Source of the DNA: Candidatus Cloacimonadota bacterium
Lineage (GTDB): Bacteria > Cloacimonadota > Cloacimonadia > Cloacimonadales > WRIO01
Assembly (NCBI GenBank): GCA_017998585.1
Contig: JAGOCT010000064.1
Location: 1-8,146, forward strand
Direction of reading: 5' to 3'
DNA: 8,146 nucleotides
In this document: positions 1 to 6,128 of the stretch, in pieces
Numbering within the stretch: the first letter of the stretch is position 1
Layout: every line of letters starts with the position of its first letter
The notes under the pieces: generated by a model
The model's database searches: none
Told to the model about the DNA's origin: nothing
What the model saw: the letters and a program-made list of their open reading frames with translations, nothing else
Program-made: the position numbers and the translations under genes

Positions 1-286
1 GAATATGAAAGTGTTTCGGATGCCCGATGATATGTTCATAGCATTCTTTTTCTTTAGTCTTTTCTGAGTTTCTGATTAAACCTGCTTCTATCAATAAAGG
101 TAAAGTGCGATAAACTGTCGCTCTGGAAACATCCGAATGTGCTATCTGAACATGAGCTAACAAAGCTTCTGCATCAAAATGAGTGTGCATGGCAAAAGCA
201 GATTCCAGGATATTCCGCCTTTGAGTAGTTAACTTTAAGCCCTGAGTTTTCAGGTAATCTTCAAATATCTTTTCATGATCTTCCAT
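1..286 (-). CDS. Fur-family metal-responsive transcriptional repressor (C-terminus beyond the window)
   Basis: Cytoplasmic DNA-binding regulator of the Fur/PerR/Zur family; only the first 95 codons are in the window and the frame stays open to the left edge. Seen directly: an N-terminal winged-helix domain with KLTTQRRNIL (residues 18-27), MHTHFDAEALLAHV (33-46) and the recognition helix VSRATVYRTL (53-62), then the hinge and the start of the metal-binding region YEHIIGHPKHFHI (83-95), rich in the His residues that form the family's regulatory metal site. The structural-zinc CxxC motifs and the residues that separate Fur from PerR or Zur lie outside the window, so the metal is not settled by the protein. 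The operator in its promoter resembles a Fur box more than a PerR or Zur box. The ATG at 286 is chosen because GAGGAA (290-295 on the complement) precedes it by 3 nt; the ATG at 297 is in another frame and soon stops. Divergent from the sensor-kinase gene. Confidence 0.93.
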   Translation of the reverse strand, partial: MEDHEKIFEDYLKTQGLKLTTQRRNILESAFAMHTHFDAEALLAHVQIAHSDVSRATVYRTLPLLIEAGLIRNSEKTKEKECYEHIIGHPKHFHI

Positions 287-318
287 CTGTTCCTCATTTA
301 TCACGAATCTCTTTTACT

Positions 319-338
319 GAGATTGAGATTCATTCTCA
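319..338. promoter_or_regulatory. Probable Fur box (operator)
   Basis: GAGATTGAGATTCATTCTC (319-337) matches the classical 19-bp Fur consensus GATAATGATAATCATTATC at 14 of 19 positions. Viewed as a 7-1-7 site, TGAGATT-C-ATTCTCA (324-338) matches the TGATAATnATTATCA model at 11 of 14. A perfect inverted repeat TTGAGA/TCTCAA (323-328 and 334-339) lies at its core. It sits immediately downstream of the fur -10 box, over the expected transcription start, which is where a repressor site would block initiation. I infer autorepression. It lies about 60 bp upstream of the kinase -35 box, so direct repression of that promoter is less likely. Confidence 0.72.
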
Positions 339-340
339 AC

Positions 341-369
341 ACAATATTTAAAAAGCAGCATTTCGTCAA
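341..369 (-). promoter_or_regulatory. Sigma-70-type promoter of the fur-family gene
   Basis: On the minus strand the -35 box is TTGACG (complement of 364-369) and the -10 box is TATTGT (complement of 341-346), separated by exactly 17 bp. The expected start lies near 334, inside the Fur box, giving a leader of about 50 nt before the ATG at 286. Confidence 0.6.
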
Positions 370-396
370 GTATTTTTAAATATACGCATTTTTTTC

Positions 397-425
397 TTGA
401 CTTTCCACCTGTTTTACCATATTCT
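397..425 (+). promoter_or_regulatory. Sigma-70-type promoter of the sensor-kinase gene
   Basis: TTGACT (397-402) and TATTCT (420-425) with a 17-bp spacer. Transcription would start near 432, leaving a very short leader that holds the Shine-Dalgarno AAAGAGG (435-441) 4 nt before the ATG at 446. It is back to back with the fur promoter; the two -35 boxes are 27 bp apart. An intact promoter and ribosome binding site suggest the damaged kinase gene is still transcribed and its first fragment translated. Confidence 0.55.
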
Positions 426-445
426 TACTTTGATAAAGAGGTCTA

Positions 446-778
446 ATGAAAGAAAATATGAATCAGGATATTGAAGATACTATTCCAGAAAAGCTCATCG
501 GAGAATTACTTGATCAAACAAATGACATATTTTTTATATGCAATCAAAATGGTCATTTATTCGCGATGAATAAGACTTTTGCTAATTTTATCGGTTATGA
601 ACCGTCTTTGCTTAGCTATGAATTAATCCGGAAACACTTCTTGCCTGATGATGTAAAAACGGTAAGTGATATTTTTTCAAGTCAGACATCTGGCTGCTTA
701 CAGGCGACCTGCATATCTGCTGCAGGCAATACCTGTTTATTTGATTTTTCCTATAAATACAAAAATGAACAATATTGA
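446..778 (+). CDS. N-terminal fragment of the hybrid kinase (single PAS domain)
   Basis: A 110-residue product would be made from the good ribosome binding site at 435-441. It contains almost all of one PAS domain: the entry helix and first strands (LLDQTNDIFFICNQNGHLF, about 22-40), NKTFANFIGY (42-51) and a final strand cut at NEQY by the TGA stop. The last strand and the start of the coiled linker (VIGKNQTSILKIE) lie just after the stop in the same frame. It has no output domain, so on its own it would at most be an isolated PAS module; I regard it as a fragment and not an independent gene. Confidence 0.5.
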   Translation: MKENMNQDIEDTIPEKLIGELLDQTNDIFFICNQNGHLFAMNKTFANFIGYEPSLLSYELIRKHFLPDDVKTVSDIFSSQTSGCLQATCISAAGNTCLFDFSYKYKNEQY

Positions 779-1309
779 GTAATCGGTAAAAATCAGACCT
801 CTATCCTCAAAATTGAGCATCAGTATAATATTTTAAAAGAAAAACTGGAAGAAGTCAACAGAATAGCACTACTAGGAGCATGGGAATATGATACAAAAAG
901 CCATGAATTAGTATGGTCAGATATTATTTATGAGATTTTTGAATACCCAATTGATTCAAAACTGGCTATAGAGATTTACGATCAGTTTATAATTCATAAA
1001 AAAGATAATACTGAACTGATGAAGTTGAGCAACAAAGCGCTTTTATCTGGGATTGGATTCGAATATAACTGTGAAATCATGAGTTTGAATAAGAAAAAAA
1101 AATGGATAAAAATAGTCTGTAAAACTAAAATTCACAATGGAGAATGTGTCAGACTTTATGGATTTATTCAAGATATCAGTCAACAAAAAGCGTTTGAAAA
1201 ATCTCTGCTTGAAGCAGAACTGAGATGGCAATTTGCTTTAGAAAGTTCAGGAGACGGTATTTGGGACTGGGATGCAAGCAATAATAAAGTTTTCTTTTCC
1301 AAACAATAG
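779..1309 (+). pseudogene. Middle fragment of the hybrid kinase (PAS2 and start of PAS3)
   Basis: The frame is open between the two stops, but nothing resembling a start signal precedes it. The first ATG is at 1019, has no Shine-Dalgarno and falls in the middle of PAS2, so independent translation is unlikely. The conceptual sequence begins with the end of PAS1 and a linker, then PAS2 with LGAWEYD (codons 143-149) through GFIQDIS (239-245). PAS3 follows, from RWQFALESSGDGIWDWD (260-276) to FFSKQ, where TAG occurs. Its conserved domain pattern shows that it was coding until recently. Confidence 0.6.
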
Positions 1310-1315
1310 CTCAAT

Positions 1316-4285
1316 ATGCTAGGTTATAGTCAAGACAATACATGGCAAAGTCTTGAAGACTGGGATAGACTGGTTCATCCGGATGATAAAGAAAAATTGT
1401 ACCAGGATCTGTTTTTGCATTTTGATGGCAAGACAGATATTTATATTAACGAGCACAGGCTTTTGTGTAAAGATGGAAGTTATAAATGGATTTTAGACAG
1501 AGGCAAAGTCATCAGCAGAGATGCTAACAACCGACCACTGAGGGTCATTGGTACTCATTCAGATATTTCAGATAGAGTGGCAAAAGACTTACTTCTCAAA
1601 GAAAGTGAAGAAAGATTTCGAACTCTGTTTGAGAGTATTACAGAAGGAGTAGCGCTTCATGAGCTGATTTTTAATGATAAGAGAGAAATCATTGATTATC
1701 AGATTATCAACGTAAATCATGGATATGAAAGGCATGTATCAATTAACAGAGATGCCGTTATTGGTAAAAAATCTACCGATGTCTATAAAACAAAGAAAGC
1801 CCCTTATCTGGAAGAATTTTCACGAGTAGCCGTTACGGGTGAGCCTTACCATTTTGAAGCGTGGTTTGAGCCACTTCAAAAGTACTTTATGATTTCTGTT
1901 GTCAGCCCAAAACTTTATCAGTTTGCAACCGTTTTTGAAGACATTACCGCCAGAAAAGAAGAAGAAATTCAGCTAAAAGAAATGAATAAACAGTTGGAAG
2001 AAGCAACCATGCGTGCTAACAATCTGGCTGCTGAAGCAGAATTCGCCAATTCAGTTAAAAGTCAGTTTCTGGCTAACATGAGCCATGAAATCCGCACCCC
2101 AATGAATGCTATCATTGGCATGTCACATCTGGCTATAGACTATGCAGAAAATGAAAAGGTAAAAAATTATATCATGAAAATACAGGATGCCTCACAAAAT
2201 CTGCTTAGCATCATTACAGATATTCTTGATTTTTCAAAAATAGAATCAGGTAAACTGGATATTGAAGATAAGGCCTTTTATCTAAAACCCATGTTGAATC
2301 AGGTGTATGACATGTTTATTGTTTTAGCAGAAAAAAAAGGTATCGGCCTCAAAATGCAGTTATCAGATACGTTGCCCGTATTTATAAGTGGAGATTCTCT
2401 CCGAATCAGTCAGATTTTAATAAACTTGCTGAGTAATGCTGTCAAGTTTACAGAAAACGGATTGGTAACTCTCTCAGTCACGGAAAATTATGTTTCATCA
2501 GATACGGTTAAAATCCTTTTTTCTATAGCAGATACAGGTATCGGAATATCAAAACAAAAATTAGAACAGTTATTTATGCCTTTTATACAAGGAGATATAT
2601 CAACCACAAGAAAATATGGTGGGACTGGTCTGGGACTGTCAATCAGTAAAAGACTGGTTGAGTTGATGAAAGGAAAGCTTGAAGTCAATAGTAAACCAGA
2701 TCAAGGATCGGTTTTTTCATTTTCAATTGAATTTAAAACAAAAAAAGATTTTATCTCACTTAATACCCTGCTTGGTAAACAATCTTTAGCGATTTATCTT
2801 GTTGGGCATATCAATTTATCTTTTAATTATTCACAAAATGAAACCACAATGAGCCATATTCACATCCATCAATTCACTGATTTTCAAAATTTCCTGCAAT
2901 ATGCTGATTTAAATCAACACATCGTTAATGATTATTCTGTTCTCCTAAGTAACTTAATGATTCCTTATATTGACAAAGAAAATGGTCTCTTCCACTACAA
3001 TAATATCAAAATGCCTTTTATAAAAGTACTGGACTCAGCCAATAAAGAATTAAATCTTTTAAAAACTTATATTTATGAAGAGAGAATACTCATGTTGGAG
3101 TCACCTCTACAAGAAAAAGATTTGTTTGATTTATTGTTAAAAAGTATCGATCAACCACTTTTTAAGAGAGAAACGACTTTCGTTAAACCTCAAATTGATG
3201 ATTCGCTCACAAACAAAAGTATTTTACTGGTAGAAGACAATCTGGTCAACCAGGAGATAGCAATAGAATTACTTAATAAATATAATTTCAAGATTTACTG
3301 TGCAAAAACCGGCAAAGAAATGAAAGATTTAGCCAAAAGAAATCGTTTTGATCTAGTTTTAATGGATCTTGAGTTACCTGATGCAGATGGATTTAGTTTA
3401 TCTGAATATCTCAAAAATCAAGAAAGACACAAACAGGTACCCATCATTGCCATGACAGCCCATGTCCTTCAGGATATCAAAAAAAAATGTTACGATTCAG
3501 GTATGATTGATATTATTTGCAAACCATTCGATCTAAACGATTTTTATGAAAAAGTGATAAAAAGTCTTTCGCTCTCATCTATTCAGACTGACAATAAGGA
3601 TAAATCAGTCAATCAAACAGACAATTTCCCTGATTCAATGCCTGAGATAGATATAAAATCAGCTTTAAATAGAGTAAACTTAAATATTCCTCTTTATCTG
3701 TCTATCTTAAAATCCTTCTTAGAACAGGCTGATGAATCCGCAGAAATCATTCTTGAAAAAAAAGAAATTCCTGACAGTGAAAACAAAAAATTCCATCTTC
3801 ATGCCCTAAAAGGTTCATGTGCCAATATCGGAGCATCTAATTTAGCATCAGTCTGTCAGTCTTGGGAAAATGCAATACGTTCAGGAGAAGAAGACAGCAT
3901 TCTATATTTAAGATTTAAAGACAGTTATAGCAGGTTAAAACAAAATATCAATTCCCTTTTATCTCTTCCGAAAAAAGAACCAGATGATTTCCAAGTATCA
4001 AAAGACTCTGTTCCGACAGATATATCAGACAATAAAACAATCATAACTGAAGAATCTCAAGATTTTTTAGAGTTGAAATTTCTACTCGTAGAGCTAAAAA
4101 CATTGATAGATAATGACAGTTTTGTGGATGATAGTTTGCTTCAAAATATATCGAAAATAGGGAGTGATAAGCCTGATATTTCTGAGATTATCAAAACATT
4201 AAATGACAAAGTAAACCAATTCGATTATCAGACTGCGAATAGTCTTGTCAATCAAATCTTTGACCTAATCAAGGAGAAAGAATGA
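1316..4285 (+). CDS. C-terminal part of the hybrid histidine kinase (PAS-PAS-HisKA-HATPase-REC-Hpt)
   Basis: An open frame of 989 residues begins inside PAS3 with no ribosome binding site, so the ATG at 1316 is only the first Met after the TAG. Rest of PAS3 to about 87, PAS4 about 98-213, coiled linker 214-250. HisKA carries MSHEIRTPMNAIIG with phospho-acceptor His257. The HATPase has the N box (LINLLSNAVKF, Asn370 and Asn374), G1 DTGIG (406-410) and G2 GGTGLGLS (435-442). Residues 484-612 occupy the place of a receiver but lack its acidic pocket and lysine. Receiver 635-750 has Glu640-Asp641, Asp684, Thr714 and Lys736. Hpt has HALKG with His829. A helical tail spans 914-989. If expressed, phosphate would pass His257 to Asp684 to His829 to an external receiver, plausibly that of the next gene. 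One possible internal start is ATG 2009, with GGAAG about 9 nt upstream, which would give a kinase without PAS domains. Confidence 0.75.
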   Translation: MLGYSQDNTWQSLEDWDRLVHPDDKEKLYQDLFLHFDGKTDIYINEHRLLCKDGSYKWILDRGKVISRDANNRPLRVIGTHSDISDRVAKDLLLKESEERFRTLFESITEGVALHELIFNDKREIIDYQIINVNHGYERHVSINRDAVIGKKSTDVYKTKKAPYLEEFSRVAVTGEPYHFEAWFEPLQKYFMISVVSPKLYQFATVFEDITARKEEEIQLKEMNKQLEEATMRANNLAAEAEFANSVKSQFLANMSHEIRTPMNAIIGMSHLAIDYAENEKVKNYIMKIQDASQNLLSIITDILDFSKIESGKLDIEDKAFYLKPMLNQVYDMFIVLAEKKGIGLKMQLSDTLPVFISGDSLRISQILINLLSNAVKFTENGLVTLSVTENYVSSDTVKILFSIADTGIGISKQKLEQLFMPFIQGDISTTRKYGGTGLGLSISKRLVELMKGKLEVNSKPDQGSVFSFSIEFKTKKDFISLNTLLGKQSLAIYLVGHINLSFNYSQNETTMSHIHIHQFTDFQNFLQYADLNQHIVNDYSVLLSNLMIPYIDKENGLFHYNNIKMPFIKVLDSANKELNLLKTYIYEERILMLESPLQEKDLFDLLLKSIDQPLFKRETTFVKPQIDDSLTNKSILLVEDNLVNQEIAIELLNKYNFKIYCAKTGKEMKDLAKRNRFDLVLMDLELPDADGFSLSEYLKNQERHKQVPIIAMTAHVLQDIKKKCYDSGMIDIICKPFDLNDFYEKVIKSLSLSSIQTDNKDKSVNQTDNFPDSMPEIDIKSALNRVNLNIPLYLSILKSFLEQADESAEIILEKKEIPDSENKKFHLHALKGSCANIGASNLASVCQSWENAIRSGEEDSILYLRFKDSYSRLKQNINSLLSLPKKEPDDFQVSKDSVPTDISDNKTIITEESQDFLELKFLLVELKTLIDNDSFVDDSLLQNISKIGSDKPDISEIIKTLNDKVNQFDYQTANSLVNQIFDLIKEKE

Positions 4286-5019
4286 ACAAAGAAAACCAAT
4301 TTACAATTCTGATTGTAGATGATATCAGAACCAATATCGTACTTCTGGCTGAATTGCTAAAAAATGATTATCAGATAAAAGTGGCAAATAATGGAAAATC
4401 TGCTCTTAGAATCGCTCATGAAGAGCCAAAACCTGACCTGATTGTTTTAGATATAATGATGCCAGAAATGGATGGTTATGAAGTATGCAGAATTCTTAAA
4501 AATGATAAAGAAACAATGGATATTCCTGTCATCTTTATTACTGCGATGAACGATGAGAAAAATGAAGAACTTGGGCTTGAACTGGGTGCAGTAGATTACA
4601 TTACCAAACCATTTGTACCCGGTCTGGTAAAAATTAGAGTAAAACAACAACTGGAAAGAAAAATAGCATACGAAAAACTAGCGCATTCACTCAATGAAAC
4701 CCAAAAAGCATACGAACTATTGAAAACGGCTCAGAACAAACTCATCCAGCTCGAACAAAAAAATGCTGTTCTGGCAATGGCTGTTACTGCAAATCACGAA
4801 ATTAATCAGCCACTAATGGTTCTTTCCGGCACTCTGGATGTATTAAAGATAAAAATAGGTAATTCAGAACTAGATAAATATTTTGAAAAAGCGGATATAG
4901 CTATACAGAAAATTGAATCGATTCTTTCAAAATTCAGTCATATTGACCAGGTTCAGTTTAAAACATATCTGGATGATGTCAGCATGCTTGATATCAGTAA
5001 AAAAAATATTGAATTATAG
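4282..5019 (+). CDS. Response regulator fused to a histidine-kinase dimerisation domain lacking an ATPase domain
   Basis: A 245-residue cytoplasmic signalling protein. The N-terminal receiver (about 8-122) has every key residue: Asp13-Asp14, phospho-acceptor Asp57 in LIVLDIMMPEMDG, Thr87 in FITA, and Lys109 in ITKPF. A charged coiled coil follows (about 120-165), then a HisKA-like segment with ANHEINQPLMVLSG (170-183), where His172 is the expected phosphorylated residue. The protein ends about 70 residues later without N, G1 or G2 boxes, so it cannot bind ATP in the usual way. The end looks natural: a terminator follows at once and YLDDVSMLDI resembles a closing helix. The start is clear: AAGGAG at 4271-4276, 5 nt before an ATG overlapping the kinase stop (ATGA). 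I infer it is the kinase's partner, either taking phosphate from the Hpt domain on Asp57 or acting as a His phosphotransferase or dimeric adaptor. No DNA-binding or second-messenger output domain is present. Confidence 0.88.
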   Translation: MNKENQFTILIVDDIRTNIVLLAELLKNDYQIKVANNGKSALRIAHEEPKPDLIVLDIMMPEMDGYEVCRILKNDKETMDIPVIFITAMNDEKNEELGLELGAVDYITKPFVPGLVKIRVKQQLERKIAYEKLAHSLNETQKAYELLKTAQNKLIQLEQKNAVLAMAVTANHEINQPLMVLSGTLDVLKIKIGNSELDKYFEKADIAIQKIESILSKFSHIDQVQFKTYLDDVSMLDISKKNIEL

Positions 5020-5043
5020 CGGAGATTTTACCTCCGCTATTTT
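5016..5043 (+). terminator. Intrinsic terminator of the kinase/response-regulator unit
   Basis: A perfect 9-bp stem ATAGCGGAG (5016-5024) / CTCCGCTAT (5032-5040) with a 7-nt loop, followed by a short T run (5040-5043). The TAG stop codon of the response-regulator gene (5017-5019) lies inside the left arm. The T run is short, so efficiency may be moderate. The stem also reads on the other strand, where a long T run occurs only after about 10 nt, so it could slow transcription arriving from the araC side. Confidence 0.72.
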
Positions 5044-5065
5044 CATATATTGTTAATCAAGCGAC

Positions 5066-5093
5066 AAAAACAAGTGATCAGCAAAACTGATTA
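5066..5093 (-). terminator. Weak candidate terminator for the AraC-type gene
   Basis: On the minus strand, downstream of the AraC-type stop, a small hairpin is formed by ATCAG/CTGAT (5077-5081 and 5087-5091, loop of 5), extendable by one G-U and one A-U pair. Five T residues (complement of 5066-5070) lie a few nt further on. The stem is short and AT-rich and the T run is not immediately adjacent, so this is tentative. Confidence 0.3.
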
Positions 5094-5115
5094 TACAATG
5101 CGAATATAAGCCATA

Positions 5116-5997
5116 TCACTTGATTGGCACTAAAATATCCATTTCTGAATCATCCTGACCATATTTAAAACGTTCATCATAGATTTCAATCTGATCTCTT
5201 TTATCCATTTCATACGTTGTTTCTTTTGCCCATACACCAAAGATATAGCCATAAGTCTTATCAAGTGTATCGAGTGATCCCTTGTGAGTAAAACAAGCAT
5301 ATCTTCCTTTTGGCACATTGTAAGTCTGCATTGAATCAGGAATATGATCAAATGTCGTTACTTCATGGCAAGCGATATACTCAAATGGAGTGTCTTCAGT
5401 ACATACATCCATATCTGTATAAACGCAGATTCCCATACAAGGTCCCTCCACTTTATCAGGGATAGCGTCATAAATTTTGTTGTACTCACCCCATAATGCA
5501 GGGATTGTGTTTTCTTTCATCGTAGAGGTACATTTTAAACCAGCTACTTTCATTTCATTCATTTCAATAATCTTGCATTCCATTTTGCACATTTCCTTTC
5601 CCTTGTCTTCTTTAATTTGTTTTAAAAAAACCTGAATATCAGCCTGCTTTAGCGCTTTGAATAAAGATATTCCCTCTTTACTTTTTCTCAATGACCCTGG
5701 AGTAATCTGATACTCCTTTCTGAATGCCCTGATAAACGCTTCAAAAGATTCAAACTGATATCGCCCTGCAATCTCCCTTAACGGTGTCTGGGTAAAAATT
5801 ATCTCTTTGCCGGCATTGGATAGTCTTCTACGCCTGATGTACTCCTTAAGGGTATAACCGGTAAATGAAGAAAATATCCGATGGAAATGAAAACAAGATA
5901 GATTAACTTCATCTGCCACATCTTCCAGAGAAATGCGATTACATAAATTTGCTTCTATGTAAACTAGCACTTTGTCTATCAATCTTGTATAATCCAT
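5116..5997 (-). CDS. AraC-family transcriptional regulator with GyrI-like effector-binding domain
   Basis: A 293-residue cytoplasmic regulator. The N-terminal AraC DNA-binding domain (about 5-106) has two helix-turn-helix units: LEDVADEVNLSCFHFHRIF (24-42) and LREIAGRYQFESFEAFIRAF (73-92), closing with ITPGSLRKS. The C-terminal domain (about 139-293) is GyrI/Rob-like, recognised by MKVAGLKC (149-156), YNVPKGRYACFTHKGS (226-241), a YGYIFGVW segment (249-256) and IEIYDERF then ILVPIK at the end. In this family that domain binds small, often cationic or drug-like molecules; the ligand here is unknown. I prefer ATG 5997: AAGGGG lies 6 nt upstream and translation then begins MDYTRLIDKV, typical of the family. 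An ATG at 6018 adds seven residues but lacks a good ribosome site and lies only about 5 nt from the predicted transcript start. It lies 131 bp downstream of the mlrC-like gene on the same strand, with its own promoter. Confidence 0.92.
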   Translation of the reverse strand: MDYTRLIDKVLVYIEANLCNRISLEDVADEVNLSCFHFHRIFSSFTGYTLKEYIRRRRLSNAGKEIIFTQTPLREIAGRYQFESFEAFIRAFRKEYQITPGSLRKSKEGISLFKALKQADIQVFLKQIKEDKGKEMCKMECKIIEMNEMKVAGLKCTSTMKENTIPALWGEYNKIYDAIPDKVEGPCMGICVYTDMDVCTEDTPFEYIACHEVTTFDHIPDSMQTYNVPKGRYACFTHKGSLDTLDKTYGYIFGVWAKETTYEMDKRDQIEIYDERFKYGQDDSEMDILVPIK

Positions 5998-6003
5998 ATC
6001 CAA

Positions 6004-6009
6004 CCCCTT
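6004..6009 (-). promoter_or_regulatory. Ribosome binding site that decides the AraC-type start
   Basis: AAGGGG on the minus strand, 6 nt before ATG 5997. The competing upstream ATG at 6018 is preceded only by an A-rich stretch (AAGAAAAG), so initiation at 5997 is favoured. Confidence 0.65.
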
Positions 6010-6029
6010 AATCTTCATTGACTTTTCTT

Positions 6030-6058
6030 GCTATAACATGGGACTCAAAAAACGTCAA
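6030..6058 (-). promoter_or_regulatory. Promoter of the AraC-type regulator gene
   Basis: On the minus strand, TTGACG (complement of 6053-6058) and TATAGC (complement of 6030-6035) are separated by 17 bp. A TG one base upstream of the -10 box makes it an extended -10. Transcription would start near 6023, giving a leader of about 26 nt to ATG 5997. It lies in the gap after the mlrC-like gene, so the regulator can be expressed apart from the cutC-mlrC pair, although no clear terminator separates them. Confidence 0.55.
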
Positions 6059-6067
6059 GACTTTTTT

Positions 6068-6083
6068 TGCAATTCTGCAATTT
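6068..6083. repeat. Short direct repeat upstream of the araC promoter, possible operator
   Basis: TGCAATTC (6068-6075) is followed directly by TGCAATTT (6076-6083), and a further TGCAAT occurs at 6115-6120. The same stretch also forms an inverted repeat TTGCA-ATTC-TGCAA (6067-6080). It begins about 9 bp upstream of the -35 box. AraC-family proteins commonly bind directly repeated half-sites near -35, so this could be an autoregulatory site, but the region is AT-rich and chance is possible. Confidence 0.3.
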
Positions 6084-6128
6084 ATTTTTTTGTCATACAA
6101 GAAATCAGCTGAAATGCAATACATTAGA

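Larger units (their letters stand above)
446..4285 (+). pseudogene. Multi-PAS hybrid sensor histidine kinase, reading frame interrupted by two in-frame stops
   Basis: One frame of 1,279 sense positions is broken only by TGA at codon 111 (776-778) and TAG at codon 288 (1307-1309); there is no frameshift. Domains by codon: PAS1 about 18-118, PAS2 140-247, PAS3 260-378, PAS4 388-504, coiled coil 505-545, HisKA about 540-605, HATPase 648-765, degenerate receiver 774-902, receiver 925-1040, Hpt about 1070-1175, helical tail to the end. No membrane segment or signal peptide is visible, so it would be a cytoplasmic sensor. Both stops replace expected tryptophans: NEQY(stop)VIGK closes PAS1, and FFSKQ(stop)LNMLGY matches the common PAS pattern FSxxWxxMLGY. 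All eleven other Trp codons are ordinary TGG, and TGA and TAG end other genes here. The simplest reading is a recently inactivated gene; suppression, readthrough or a consensus error are alternatives. Every kinase motif downstream is intact. Confidence 0.72.

Noticed and set aside
776..778. A genetic code in which TGA means Trp
   Set aside because: TGA ends the kinase, the AraC-type gene and the CutC gene at natural C-termini, all eleven other Trp codons of the kinase are TGG, and a TGA-reading Trp tRNA would not explain the TAG at 1307.
1307..1309. Pyrrolysine (TAG) or selenocysteine (TGA at 776) insertion
   Set aside because: Both positions call for an aromatic Trp in a PAS fold with no redox or catalytic role, no SECIS-like hairpin was evident after 778, and TAG is an ordinary stop in the mlrC-like and response-regulator genes.
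5071..5122. CAAGTGAT/ATCACTTG inverted repeat around the AraC-type stop
   Set aside because: The arms are only 8 bp and separated by 36 bases, without further pairing that would support a stable structure; probably chance.
6018..6018. ATG 6018 as start of the AraC-type gene
   Set aside because: No good Shine-Dalgarno, and it lies only about 5 nt from the predicted transcript start; ATG 5997 fits both the family pattern and the ribosome site.
6101..6115. TCAGCTGA palindrome as a terminator of the mlrC-like gene
   Set aside because: An 8-bp palindrome leaves no loop and no adjacent T run on the minus strand, so it does not make a credible intrinsic terminator.
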